A stretch of DNA of 35,358 nt from Limosilactobacillus kribbianus (GCF_026413145.1 NZ_JAOVYZ010000018.1:1-35358); one strand, 5' to 3'; shown: positions 1 to 7,599, counted from the stretch's first letter. The notes: generated from the sequence alone by a model not told the origin. Numbers and translations: made by a program.

Positions 1-986
1 CAGTTCAGGGACAGAAAAACGGTAATGACAGTGTTGTACTAGTAATGACTGATCGCCTTTCACGAGTTAATATCACGAGTAAAATTGCTGGTAAAACTGC
101 GCATGCAGTAAATCAGTTCTTTACCAATTTTGCAAGACAACACATTATAGATTATTTCGGCAAAGACAAGATGATCCAAAAATTAACAAATGATGATTAT
201 CAACAATTTATAAACTCGTTGAACGATTTGAGCCATTCTTCGGTGCGTCTTATTAATCAGTGTTGCACACAAGCTTTAGAGTATAGTGTACAGCAAGGAT
301 ATATAAATCGAAATCCAGCGGCAATGGTTCACGCTGGAGGACAGAAAGCTCGTAATGTAGAATATCTTAATTTAAAGCAAATTAAAGCTGTTTTGAAGTA
401 TTGCCGGAACTACCATGCAAGAAAACGAGAGCACAAACCTGTTATGGTCGGAACCGCTTGCTTGATTGAGGCCGCCATCTTGTCAGGCGCCAGGTTAGGA
501 GAATTGGCTGGATTGACTTGGGACAATGTAGATGATAAGAACAATGTGCTACATATTACCCGTCAGATTGATACACGCAGTCGTAAAGATCCAACGCCAA
601 AATTTCGCTCAACAAAGAACGACAACTCAGTCCGTGATGTTCCTGTACCAAAATATTTAATCGACGATATGAAAAAACTTCGTTGTGATGGTGATGTTCT
701 TGTGTTTTACACACAACGAAATAAGCCGGTCAGCACATCAAGCGCTAGTCGTTATACCCATCGTATGCTTAAAAAGTTAGGTATTAACAACAAGAATTTC
801 CACTTTCACTCGTTCAGGCATAGTCACGTTGCCTTGTTATTGTCGAAGGGCGTTGATATATACGCGATTTCAAGACGTCTAGGACATAATAACATTAGGA
901 CAACTCTACAGATTTATTCTTATCTGCTAACAGAAAAGCAAGATGAAGAAAACAAGAAGATTATCAATGTGTTAAACAATCTATAG
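1..986 (+). CDS. int: Tyrosine recombinase (phage/element integrase), 5' end outside window
   Basis: Site-specific integrase that would join an element's attP to a chromosomal attB. The first ATG in the window is at 45, but the frame is open back to base 3, and the visible 313 residues start in the middle of the core-binding domain, so the gene begins left of the window. Numbered from the ATG at 45: the SAM-like core-binding region is about 20-100 and the catalytic domain about 110-300. Catalytic residues are all visible: R150 (GARLGEL), H255 and R258 (HSFRHS), H281 (LGHNN) and the nucleophile Y291 (QIYSYL). The gene is markedly AT-rich compared with the following genes, which marks acquired DNA. 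It reads toward the truncated end of dprA, so it lies at the chromosome-proximal edge of its element. I am sure of the family; whether the element is a prophage or an ICE cannot be told here. Confidence 0.93.
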   Translation, partial: VQGQKNGNDSVVLVMTDRLSRVNITSKIAGKTAHAVNQFFTNFARQHIIDYFGKDKMIQKLTNDDYQQFINSLNDLSHSSVRLINQCCTQALEYSVQQGYINRNPAAMVHAGGQKARNVEYLNLKQIKAVLKYCRNYHARKREHKPVMVGTACLIEAAILSGARLGELAGLTWDNVDDKNNVLHITRQIDTRSRKDPTPKFRSTKNDNSVRDVPVPKYLIDDMKKLRCDGDVLVFYTQRNKPVSTSSASRYTHRMLKKLGINNKNFHFHSFRHSHVALLLSKGVDIYAISRRLGHNNIRTTLQIYSYLLTEKQDEENKKIINVLNNL

Positions 987-987
987 T

Positions 988-1046
988 TGTGTCTCTGTGT
1001 CTCATTTGTGTCTCAGATTTCTGCTTTTCTCTGCTTTTATCTGCAT
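988..1046. repeat. Short direct repeats downstream of int (candidate integrase arm sites)
   Basis: Immediately after the integrase stop there are three copies of TGTGTCTC at 988-995, 996-1003 and 1007-1014. They are followed by CTGC-led repeats at 1021, 1031 and 1041 with a 10-base period (CTGCTTTT twice, then CTGCAT). Short direct repeats beside the core site are typical of arm-type binding sites of tyrosine integrases; that reading is inferred from position and spacing. Confidence 0.45.
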
Positions 1047-1159
1047 CACCTAATATTTATTCACAAAGTGTATACTGATTTTAATTCTACAAATGTTAGC
1101 TAAATGCTGTTATATCAACGTTTTCTATTATCACAAAATGATTATAATTCACAAATTTA

Positions 1160-1897
1160 TTATGCAGTATACAGTGCAATATTAGCAGTAATCAGGCTGC
1201 CGCTGCGCCGCTTGGCCTCAACCACTAACAGCGTCTGGGAGAGACCCGCAATGATCCGGTTCCTCTCTGGAAAATGGAAGGCCAGCGGGGGCTCGCCCAG
1301 GCCGTATTCGGTCAGCACCAGGCCTTCTTTAACCACCCGGGACTGGAGTACGCGATTTTCGGCCGGGTAGCACCGGTCGAGCCCGCAGCCGATCACCCCG
1401 ACCGTCATGCCGCCACATTCGAGCGTCACCTGATGGCTGAGCCCGTCGATCCCCCTGGCCAGGCCACTCACCACAACTAAGCGGTACTTGACGATTTCAG
1501 GCAAGAAGCCACGGAGCACACTGGCTCCATAGGACGAGGCATCGCGGGCCCCCACGACGCCCAGCATCGGGAACTGCAATAGCTTGAGATTGCCCGCATA
1601 GAAGAGCACCAGCGGCGGGCAATAGGTTTCCTTGAGCTGGCTCGGGTAGGCATCATCAACCAGGGTAATGAAAGGCTGGGTTTGATTGGCGGCCACCGCC
1701 TGATTGAGCTCCGGGCTGGCCCAATTGTTCTCCAGGGCCGTCCGAGCGCGGATGCTGAGTGATACTTCGTTGACCAAGTGGTCCATTGGGGTAAAAGACT
1801 GGTGCTGTTCTGCAGCCTGCCAGAGATGGTATTTGCTGACCCGTCCCAGACCGCGGCACAGACTCAGTCGTAATAAAAATTCGCGTTTTGATAACAT
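1160..1897 (-). CDS. dprA: DprA, C-terminally truncated by element insertion
   Basis: DprA binds incoming single-stranded DNA during natural transformation and loads RecA on it. This frame is 245 residues; the family is usually about 285-295. Present are the N-terminal helical region (about 1-70) and most of the Rossmann-like domain: GVVGARDASSYG, SGLARGIDGLSHQ, GVIGCGLD, FPERNRIIAGLS and KRRSGSLITANIAL. The last strand and helix of that domain (the FAVPG and LIxxGA part) and any C-terminal domain are missing, replaced by three foreign codons and a stop. The start at 1897 has an AGGAGG SD. It is the last gene of the ypmR-ypmS-yozE-rbgA-rnhB-dprA run; in lactobacilli topA normally follows, and here the integrase element follows instead. 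The product is probably non-functional, or functional only after excision of the element. Confidence 0.88.
   Translation of the reverse strand: MLSKREFLLRLSLCRGLGRVSKYHLWQAAEQHQSFTPMDHLVNEVSLSIRARTALENNWASPELNQAVAANQTQPFITLVDDAYPSQLKETYCPPLVLFYAGNLKLLQFPMLGVVGARDASSYGASVLRGFLPEIVKYRLVVVSGLARGIDGLSHQVTLECGGMTVGVIGCGLDRCYPAENRVLQSRVVKEGLVLTEYGLGEPPLAFHFPERNRIIAGLSQTLLVVEAKRRSGSLITANIALYTA
1163..1200. other. Probable attachment-site junction inside dprA
   Basis: On the minus strand the dprA frame matches the DprA family up to the motif GSLITANIAL, whose last codon is at 1172-1174. It then reads only Y-T-A and a stop at 1160-1162, where family members continue for roughly 45-50 residues. The change from family-like GC-rich coding DNA to AT-rich sequence occurs here, 170-180 bases beyond the integrase stop. 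The att core should therefore lie in or next to this stretch. Its exact limits need the other junction, which is outside the window. Confidence 0.6.
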
Positions 1898-1948
1898 AAA
1901 AAAGCCTCCTACTTATTAAGTACGGGACTTTTGGCAAATGATACTTTA

Positions 1949-2716
1949 TTAATTTAAATATTTTTTAACCGGGCTGAAGGAATGGCGGTGAATCGGCGTT
2001 ACCCCGTACTTGGCGAGGCCGGCCAGGTGCTCCTTGGTTCCGTAGCCCATGTTTTCTGCAAAACCGTAACCAGGGTAGACCCGGTCGTAATCGCGCATCA
2101 GGTGGTCCCGGTATTCCTTGGCGACGATGCTAGCCGCCGCGACGCTGATGCTCTTCTGGTCCCCCTTAATCAGGGTCGTCTGCGGGAGCGGGATTTTGAG
2201 CGGTACCGCGTCGACAATCAGGTACTGGGGCCGGTGATGGAGGTTGTTGACCGCCCGAATCATTGCGTCCTGGGTCGCCGCGTAGATGTTCAACCGGTCG
2301 ATCGCCTCCCGATCGTTGACCGCGATGCTGACCTCAACGGCCTCGTTGACGATCTGCAGGTAGAGCTGTTCCCGCTCGCGCTGGGTCAGCTGCTTGGAGT
2401 CGGTCACCCCGACCAGGTCAAAGGACGGCTTGAGAATGACGGCACAGGTAACCACCGGGCCGGCCAAGGGTCCTCTCCCGACCTCGTCCATCCCGGCAAC
2501 GTAGGTACAGCCCTGTTGCCAGAGGGCCTGCTCATACCTGAAGCGCTGGTGGAAGGCCGCTAGTGCCGCGGCTTGCCGTTCCAACCTGCGCCGAAACTGG
2601 GTCAGGGCCTGCTGAACCCCCTTGCGCGGATCGTCACGCAGGGCAGCAACGTAGGAGTCGGCCGGATCGGTGATGGCCGCCAGGCGGTCCTTGATTTGGC
2701 GAATCGTCTCACTCAT
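1949..2716 (-). CDS. rnhB: Ribonuclease HII
   Basis: Cleaves RNA in RNA-DNA hybrids, including single ribonucleotides left in DNA. About 255 residues, with an N-terminal extension of ~70 residues before the catalytic core, as in Firmicutes RNase HII. The metal-binding acidic residues are visible: D77-E78 in MDEVGRGPLAGP, an acidic residue in VTDSKQL, and D169 in LIVDAVPL. I use the ATG at 2716: it has a GAGG site 9 bases upstream, whereas the upstream in-frame ATG at 2731 has none. With this start the gene overlaps the end of rbgA by 8 bases, indicating translational coupling. A 51-base gap separates it from dprA. Confidence 0.95.
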   Translation of the reverse strand: MSETIRQIKDRLAAITDPADSYVAALRDDPRKGVQQALTQFRRRLERQAAALAAFHQRFRYEQALWQQGCTYVAGMDEVGRGPLAGPVVTCAVILKPSFDLVGVTDSKQLTQREREQLYLQIVNEAVEVSIAVNDREAIDRLNIYAATQDAMIRAVNNLHHRPQYLIVDAVPLKIPLPQTTLIKGDQKSISVAAASIVAKEYRDHLMRDYDRVYPGYGFAENMGYGTKEHLAGLAKYGVTPIHRHSFSPVKKYLN

Positions 2717-3581
2717 TGATCCCATCCTCATTCAGGTCGGCCGGAACCTCCATCGTGATCGGCCCAAGTTTGCCTTTCCGCAGGTCAAAGATCAGCCGTT
2801 CACTGGCCCGGTCATAATCATCGCGCATCCCCAGCTTCTGGGTGATCGTGAGCAGGAGGTCGGGATCAGTGACCGCCTCGTCCAGGTCGGCGTCCGTCAG
2901 CCGGTAGCGCTTCTTCAGCATCTCCGGCTGGTGGGCCCGCAAGTACTTGAGGGCAAAGAGGGCCACGTCATCCTTGGGGTAGAGGCTATCCTTGATCGCC
3001 CCGCTTAAAGCCAGCATTTGACCCTGCTTTTGGCTGGCAAACTTGTGCCAGAGGACCCCGGGCGTGTCGAGCAGTTCCAATTCTGCCGAGGAACGAAGCC
3101 ACTGCTGGCCGGTCGTTACCCCCGGCCGGTTGCCGGTGGCGGCGACGTTTTTCTTCACCAGGTGGTTCAAGAGGGTCGACTTACCAACGTTCGGCACCCC
3201 CACACACATCGCCCGGATCGGCCGCTTCTTCATTCCCTTGGCCGCCTCCTCAGCCAACTTGTCATGCAGAATTTCCTTACTCTTGGCGGTCACCAGCTTG
3301 GCCACGTTCTGCCGCCGGGAGTCCAGTGCCAGGACCGGTTGTCCCTTTTGCGCAAAATAATCTAACCACTCCTTGAGCCGGTCAGCATCGGCCAGGTCGG
3401 TCTTGGTCATGATCAAGAGGCATGGCTTGTCGCCAGCAGCAAGGGCCACCTCCGGATTTTGCGATGAGTAGGGCACCCGGGCGTCGACCAGTTCAAAGAC
3501 AATATCGACCAATGGCATCTGCTCACGGATCTGCCGCAGAGCCTTGGCCATGTGTCCGGGGAACCATTGAATTACTGCCAA
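2709..3581 (-). CDS. rbgA: Ribosome biogenesis GTPase RbgA (YlqF)
   Basis: Circularly permuted GTPase needed for late assembly of the 50S subunit (known for B. subtilis YlqF/RbgA). The motifs run in the permuted order: G4 TKTD at about 59-62, then G1 GVPNVGKST at about 128-136, a G2 threonine in PGVTTGQQW, then G3 DTPG at about 172-175. A basic C-terminal RNA-binding domain of ~100 residues follows. The open frame allows a GTG at 3590, but the SD AAAGGAG would then touch the start codon. The TTG at 3581 lies 8 bases after it and gives the family-like N-terminus AVIQWFPGHM, so I choose TTG. The gene sits 13 bases after yozE and overlaps rnhB. Confidence 0.95.
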   Translation of the reverse strand: MAVIQWFPGHMAKALRQIREQMPLVDIVFELVDARVPYSSQNPEVALAAGDKPCLLIMTKTDLADADRLKEWLDYFAQKGQPVLALDSRRQNVAKLVTAKSKEILHDKLAEEAAKGMKKRPIRAMCVGVPNVGKSTLLNHLVKKNVAATGNRPGVTTGQQWLRSSAELELLDTPGVLWHKFASQKQGQMLALSGAIKDSLYPKDDVALFALKYLRAHQPEMLKKRYRLTDADLDEAVTDPDLLLTITQKLGMRDDYDRASERLIFDLRKGKLGPITMEVPADLNEDGINE

Positions 3582-3594
3582 TTTCCTCACTCCT

Positions 3595-3816
3595 TTAATT
3601 CATTGCATCCAGGTAACGCTGCCAGGCCGTGTCGAAGATGGTCATCGACGGCAGGTAGTCAGCGTTCTCCTCCAGGTACTTAGAAAGTTCGTCAAAGTCT
3701 GTTGACTGCTTGGGAAAGGCGCTGTCCAAAAAGGCGTTGTTGGCAAATTGCTGCACCTCGTCGGCTCCGTTTGGATTGCGCTGGGTCATTAAGTAACGAT
3801 AAAAGCTTTCGCGCAT
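3595..3816 (-). CDS. yozE: YozE family (UPF0346) protein
   Basis: A 73-residue protein matching the YozE SAM-like fold family. Family signatures are visible: SFYRYLMTQRNP at the N-terminus, FANNAFLDSAFPKQSTDF in the middle and YLEENADYLPSM toward the end. B. subtilis YozE has the same length and pattern. The biochemical role is unknown; the compact helical fold resembles nucleic-acid-binding domains, but that is a structural hint only. An SD (GGGGGAATCAAG) precedes the ATG. It lies between ypmS and rbgA with gaps of 11 and 13 bases, so it is almost certainly cotranscribed with them. Confidence 0.9.
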   Translation of the reverse strand: MRESFYRYLMTQRNPNGADEVQQFANNAFLDSAFPKQSTDFDELSKYLEENADYLPSMTIFDTAWQRYLDAMN

Positions 3817-3827
3817 CTTGATTCCCC

Positions 3828-4427
3828 CTAGTTATTATTGGTTGGCACCGTGATCAGGAACTTGAAGCGCCCGGCCTCCATATTAATCTCCTGGGCCGAG
3901 TATTTCAGTGAATGGTGCTTGCTGTAACGGTTCAGGTCAAGCAGAATTGTCTTGTGCTTGGCGTCGATGGAAACCCAGTTGGGGATGTTGTAGTTCTTGG
4001 CGATGTAGCCCATCACAAACTTGATCGGAATGTTGAGCCGGCCGACTGCCAATCCCTTCGCCCGCAGGAGGACGTTGCCCGCGGCCGTCCGCTCCGGAAC
4101 AAAGTTGATGGCAAACCGAATCTTGACCCCCATGAACTTGGTATCGCCCACCAGGGTCGCGTATTGCTTGCCGACCAGGAAGTGATACTTGATCTTTTGG
4201 CCTTTCAAAAACTGGTTCAGATAGTTGGCGGAAAGGGCGTTGACCTGCTTACGGTTTAATTCGATCGTCACGGAAGTGTCCTTGGCAGCCACCTGCTGGG
4301 TCATCTCGGGGCGCGGACTGGGGGCCGCGGCCTTGGAGATGACGACCCCGCTGCCGATTAGGATTGCGGCCAGGAGGACGAAGAAGGCCCATTTCCAGTA
4401 GTTGATCGTCTTTTTCTGTTCTTTCAT
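3828..4427 (-). CDS. ypmS: YpmS family (DUF2140) membrane-anchored protein
   Basis: 199 residues. There is a short charged N-terminus (MKEQKKTINYWKW), one transmembrane segment at about 13-34, and an extracellular domain with the family's beta-rich pattern (VTIELNRKQVNALSANYL, IKYHFLVGKQYATL). It is predicted to be an anchored surface protein. The function is unknown in all species; it is regularly found beside the SGNH hydrolase gene ypmR, as here with a 7-base gap, so the two probably work together at the cell envelope. That partnership is inferred from context. Confidence 0.85.
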   Translation of the reverse strand: MKEQKKTINYWKWAFFVLLAAILIGSGVVISKAAAPSPRPEMTQQVAAKDTSVTIELNRKQVNALSANYLNQFLKGQKIKYHFLVGKQYATLVGDTKFMGVKIRFAINFVPERTAAGNVLLRAKGLAVGRLNIPIKFVMGYIAKNYNIPNWVSIDAKHKTILLDLNRYSKHHSLKYSAQEINMEAGRFKFLITVPTNNN

Positions 4428-4434
4428 TACTTGC

Positions 4435-5355
4435 TTACCTCTTTGTGTATTCCCAAGAATTATGTTCCTTCATCGCCGTAAACAGCTTTTTGGCGATCTG
4501 TTCGTAGCCGCGGTGGTTGGGGTGGAAATTATCGTCGGTTGAAATGTAGTCGTTGATGTTGTGATCCTTTTCATTCATCACGTCGGCAACCTTGCCCTGA
4601 CTGACCTTACCGCCATTGGCCTTCTTTTCCGCCGCCACCAGGTGCTGGCGGGAAGCGGCCGTCTTGTACTGACCGTACGACATCAAGTGGTTGATGTCAA
4701 CAAAGTACATCTGCTGATAATCCCCCATCACGCTGGTGGTCGTCTGGTTCCACTTGGCAACGGCATCGCTGATCGTCGTGACGTCCGGGAAGTAGGTGTA
4801 GAAGGGATTGTAGATGCTCATCACGAAGATCGGCGCGTCCGGATTCTGCTTGCGGACGGCACTAAAAAGCGCGTGCAGCTTCTTCCGGTAGCTGCTCTCG
4901 GCGCTGTCGACATCGGTTGAGATCTTCTTCGGTGACTCCAGAGCGTCGGCCTCCAGGTGCTGCATCAGATCGTTGCCGCCGACGGTCATCGTGATTACGT
5001 CGGCATCGGCCAAGTCTGAGCGAATCTGCTTTTGCGAATTGAGTCGGTCCAGAATCTGGTCGGAGCGGTCCCCACTGACCCCGTAGTTAACCGTTGTCAC
5101 CGTCGTCTGTTGGTAATGGTGCTCAATCTTTTTCTTGATGACGCCGACGTAACCACCATTGTTGGTTTCATCCCCCTGGCCGTGCGTGAGGGAATCACCC
5201 AGCGCCACCAGCTTGACGTGCTTTTTCTCCATGTATTGCAGCGTTTGAACCTGGTCCTCTTTGGCACGCGGCGTTGCCCGATTGAAATAGAACCAGCCAC
5301 CGCCAAGGGCCAGAACCACAATTAGGATCACCAACAGCCACCATTTCTTCTTCAT
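4435..5355 (-). CDS. SGNH/GDSL hydrolase, membrane-anchored (YpmR-like)
   Basis: An esterase/lipase-type hydrolase of the SGNH superfamily, 306 residues. An N-terminal signal-anchor (MKKKWWLLVILIVVLALGGG) places the catalytic domain outside the membrane. All four consensus blocks are present: GDSLTHG with nucleophile S55, the glycine in GVSGD (about 92-96), N128 in GGND, and D275-x-x-H278 in DNFHPNH. The natural substrate is unknown; acyl or acetyl groups on cell-wall polymers or lipids are plausible. It is the first gene of the run through ypmS, yozE, rbgA, rnhB and dprA. It starts shortly after the degV terminator, so the promoter must lie in or close to that terminator region, though no convincing -35/-10 pair was seen. 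Confidence 0.9.
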   Translation of the reverse strand: MKKKWWLLVILIVVLALGGGWFYFNRATPRAKEDQVQTLQYMEKKHVKLVALGDSLTHGQGDETNNGGYVGVIKKKIEHHYQQTTVTTVNYGVSGDRSDQILDRLNSQKQIRSDLADADVITMTVGGNDLMQHLEADALESPKKISTDVDSAESSYRKKLHALFSAVRKQNPDAPIFVMSIYNPFYTYFPDVTTISDAVAKWNQTTTSVMGDYQQMYFVDINHLMSYGQYKTAASRQHLVAAEKKANGGKVSQGKVADVMNEKDHNINDYISTDDNFHPNHRGYEQIAKKLFTAMKEHNSWEYTKR

Positions 5356-5377
5356 CCCTCTTTGAGCCCCCTAACAT

Positions 5378-5410
5378 AAAATGCGGCCGTGTTATTCGCT
5401 GACCGCATTT
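5378..5410 (-). terminator. Intrinsic terminator of degV
   Basis: Inverted repeat with arms 5378-5387 and 5401-5410 (AAATGCGGCC against GACCGCATTT, one mismatch), 15 bases after the degV stop. A short T-run (TTTTA) follows on the minus strand. It separates degV from ypmR. Confidence 0.7.
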
Positions 5411-5424
5411 CGTTTTGGATTATT

Positions 5425-6267
5425 TTATTCTGTGTAGTACAACAGGCAGCAAGCGCCCAAACCAGTATGGGTGGCAATGATCGGCACGGTTTCACGCACA
5501 ATGATCTTAGCATCCGGATAAATCTTGGCCAGGCCCTCCTTGAGCCGGTTGACCTCCTTGTCCGCCTGAACGTGAGAGATCCCGATTGCCTTGACTTTCG
5601 GCCCCTTGGCCATTTCGTCCAGGATCTGGTCCCATTCCTTGTGGATCGCCTTGGTACCCCGGCCCTTCATGATGACGTGAATCTCACCGTCGTAAACCTG
5701 GAGCATCACCTTGATGTTCAAAAGACTGGACAGCGCCCCGGCAAACTTGCTGATCCGACCGCCGGCAACCAGGTTTTTCAGGTTGTCAATGGCGAGGTAA
5801 AGCTTGCTCTTGGCCAGGACATCCTTCATCTTAGCGACGGCGTCTTCCACCGTCCCACCATTCTCCAATACCTGGGCCGCCTCGACGATTTGGAAGGCCA
5901 TCCCCTGGTCGGTTGTCTGTGAGTCGTAGACTGTTACCTTGGTCTTGGACAGTTCTGCCGCCTGCTCGGCCGCATGAACCGTCCCGGAAATGGAGGCCAT
6001 CATGGTCACGCACAGGACCTCGCTGCCGTCTTCACCGAGCTTGTCGAAGGCATCGACAAACTTGCCGATCGGCGGCTGCGACGTCTTCGGCAGGCTCTTG
6101 GCGTTCTTCATCATCTCCGGGAACTGATCGTTAGTGATCGTCTCCCGTTCCGTATAGACCGTCCCGTCAATCATCACGGTCAGGGGAATAATTGTAATGT
6201 TATATTTTTGAATGTCTTCCTCGGTCAAACCGGCGGAAGAATCACAAACAATTTTTACTTTTGCCAT
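5425..6267 (-). CDS. DegV family fatty-acid-binding protein
   Basis: DegV/FakB-type proteins bind a fatty acid and present it to the kinase FakA for phosphorylation and entry into phospholipid synthesis; this is the family role, not shown here. The 280-residue protein begins MAKVKIVCDSSAGLT with the conserved DSS motif. It continues with VMIDGTVY, a TSQPPIG segment, SGTVHAAEQAA and a C-terminal GLGACCLLY resembling family ends. I use the ATG at 6267; a GTG at 6279 touches its purine-rich site directly and adds four residues not expected in the family. The gene has its own upstream region with a strong palindrome and ends at a terminator, so it is likely monocistronic. Confidence 0.9.
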   Translation of the reverse strand: MAKVKIVCDSSAGLTEEDIQKYNITIIPLTVMIDGTVYTERETITNDQFPEMMKNAKSLPKTSQPPIGKFVDAFDKLGEDGSEVLCVTMMASISGTVHAAEQAAELSKTKVTVYDSQTTDQGMAFQIVEAAQVLENGGTVEDAVAKMKDVLAKSKLYLAIDNLKNLVAGGRISKFAGALSSLLNIKVMLQVYDGEIHVIMKGRGTKAIHKEWDQILDEMAKGPKVKAIGISHVQADKEVNRLKEGLAKIYPDAKIIVRETVPIIATHTGLGACCLLYYTE

Positions 6268-6311
6268 GGAAAAATCCACTCTCCCTGCATGTCAGTTTAT
6301 GTTATAATTAA

Positions 6312-6330
6312 TCTAGTTTTCAAAACTAGA
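6312..6330. promoter_or_regulatory. Palindrome upstream of degV (candidate operator)
   Basis: Arms TCTAGTTTT (6312-6320) and AAAACTAGA (6322-6330) are perfectly complementary around one base. On the minus strand it is followed by TATAAC, a possible -10 box for degV at 6303-6308, and preceded by TTGCAT. A palindrome between promoter elements is typical of a dimeric repressor site; the regulator is unknown. Confidence 0.45.
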
Positions 6331-6372
6331 TGCAAAGTTCATAAAACTATTATACACGTTTTTCTTAGAATC

Positions 6373-6400
6373 GGTTGATTAAATTTATTGCTAATCAACC
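6373..6400. promoter_or_regulatory. Second inverted repeat in the degV/hlyIII divergent region
   Basis: Perfect 9-base arms GGTTGATTA (6373-6381) and TAATCAACC (6392-6400) enclose a 10-base loop. It has no U-tract on either side, so it is not an ordinary terminator. It lies between the two divergent genes, about 60 bases before the hemolysin III start, and could be an operator or an RNA hairpin. Confidence 0.4.
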
Positions 6401-6461
6401 ATTAGTATAGCAAAAATCACCACAGAATTCACCGCTGATCGCACAGAAAGGGGTAATCAGA

Positions 6462-7112
6462 TTGGCAACACGTCCATCATATCGTCCGCAGAATCGGCAA
6501 GAAATCCTCATTGAGATTGGGAATGCCATCACCCACGGGGTCGGCTTCGGTCTCGCCGTCGCCGGCCTGGTCTTTTTAATCATCCGGGCCGCTCGCACCG
6601 GCAGTCCGATGCGGATCGTCACCTTCACGCTCTATGGCAGCATCCTCACTCTTTTTTATCTCTCGTCGACGCTCTTTCACGCCCTTTATTTCACCCGGGC
6701 CCGGCACCTTTTTCGGATCTTTGATCATTCAATGATCTACCTGCTGATCGCCGGGACCTACACCCCCTATTGCCTGGTCAGCATCCGGGGCTGGGCGGGC
6801 TGGACCCTCTTTGGAATCATCTGGGGACTGGCCGTCCTCGGGGTGATCTACAAGAGCATCTGGCTCAAACACAAGAGCAAGTGGTCGACTTTGATCTACG
6901 TCCTGATGGGCTGGCTGTGCCTCTTTGCCTTCGTACCGCTCTGGGAAGCCCTCGGTCCGGTTGGCTTCGGGCTCCTGCTCGCCGGCGGGATTACCTTCAC
7001 CCTGGGCGCTCTGCTCTACAGCCGGCCGACGCGTTACACCCACCTGATCTGGCACGTTTTCGTCCTGGTGGGAACCGGCTTCATGTACTTCTCAATCCTG
7101 TTTTTCGTCTAA
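6462..7112 (+). CDS. Hemolysin III family integral membrane protein
   Basis: A 216-residue PAQR/HlyIII family protein with seven predicted transmembrane segments and a short cytoplasmic N-terminus. The family's metal-site pattern is present: NAITHGVGF in TM1, SSTLFHALYF in TM3, the FDHSMIYLLIAGTYTP segment, and HLIWHVFVLVGT near the C-terminus. Despite the name, most bacterial members have no proven haemolytic role; a membrane-stress or lipid-hydrolase role is suggested by the PAQR relationship. The start is a TTG at 6462 with an AAAGGGG site 8 bases upstream. It is transcribed opposite to its neighbours. Its 3' end overlaps the end of folA by 21 bases with no terminator between them. Confidence 0.92.
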   Translation: MATRPSYRPQNRQEILIEIGNAITHGVGFGLAVAGLVFLIIRAARTGSPMRIVTFTLYGSILTLFYLSSTLFHALYFTRARHLFRIFDHSMIYLLIAGTYTPYCLVSIRGWAGWTLFGIIWGLAVLGVIYKSIWLKHKSKWSTLIYVLMGWLCLFAFVPLWEALGPVGFGLLLAGGITFTLGALLYSRPTRYTHLIWHVFVLVGTGFMYFSILFFV

Positions 7113-7589
7113 GACCCATTCTTCAAACCAGCAGACCGGTTGGTCATTTTCGACCACCGGGCGCCGACTCAAACGCTGCCACCGGGAGTAATCGACCGGT
7201 GGCATTTTTACGTCCCCGTGATAGTGGCCGTTGATAATCGTCCGGTGCAGGGTGTTCACCAGCGGCAGGGTGGCCGCAAAGACGCCGGCCCCGCCAATGA
7301 TGCAGACCTCCGTCGCCGCCTGCTGATCAATTAACGCCCGCAGCTGGGTGAGGTCATGGACCACGGTCAGGTCTGAAACATTCAAATCGTTGTGAGTCAG
7401 GACAATGTTGGGCCGGTGGGGCAGCGGCCGGCCGATCGACTCAAAGGTTGCCCGTCCCATCACAATCGGGTGGCCCATCGTGACCGTCTTGAAATGGCGC
7501 ATGTCAGCTGACAGGTGCCAGGGCAGGGCATTATTCTTGCCGATCCAGCCGTCCAAGTCCTCCGCCCAGACAAAACTTACTTTCGTCAT
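7092..7589 (-). CDS. folA: Dihydrofolate reductase
   Basis: Reduces dihydrofolate to tetrahydrofolate with NADPH, regenerating the cofactor oxidised by thymidylate synthase. 165 residues, normal for the family. Motifs: VWAEDLDGWIGKNNALPW at the N-terminus, the acidic active-site residue D29 in LSADMRHF, VMGRATFESIGRPLP (NADPH loop), and CIIGGAGVF. I chose the ATG at 7589 because it has a GAGGTG site 7 bases upstream and yields the family N-terminus; the longer frame runs back into thyA. It follows thyA after 10 bases (a conserved thyA-folA pair) and converges with the hemolysin III gene, overlapping it by 21 bases. Confidence 0.96.
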   Translation of the reverse strand: MTKVSFVWAEDLDGWIGKNNALPWHLSADMRHFKTVTMGHPIVMGRATFESIGRPLPHRPNIVLTHNDLNVSDLTVVHDLTQLRALIDQQAATEVCIIGGAGVFAATLPLVNTLHRTIINGHYHGDVKMPPVDYSRWQRLSRRPVVENDQPVCWFEEWVLDEKQD

Positions 7590-7599
7590 CGGCGCCACC

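Noticed and set aside
988-1046. CRISPR-like array
   Set aside because: Repeats are 8-10 bases without spacers of regular length; integrase arm sites explain them better.
1104-1370. Plus-strand open frame of 88 codons antisense to dprA
   Set aside because: No SD, no family resemblance, and composition explained by the opposite strand of dprA.
3582-3590. GTG at 3590 as start of rbgA
   Set aside because: The SD would touch the start codon; the TTG at 3581 has proper spacing and the family N-terminus.
6268-6279. GTG at 6279 as start of the DegV protein
   Set aside because: The purine-rich site lies directly against it, and the ATG at 6267 gives the conserved N-terminus.
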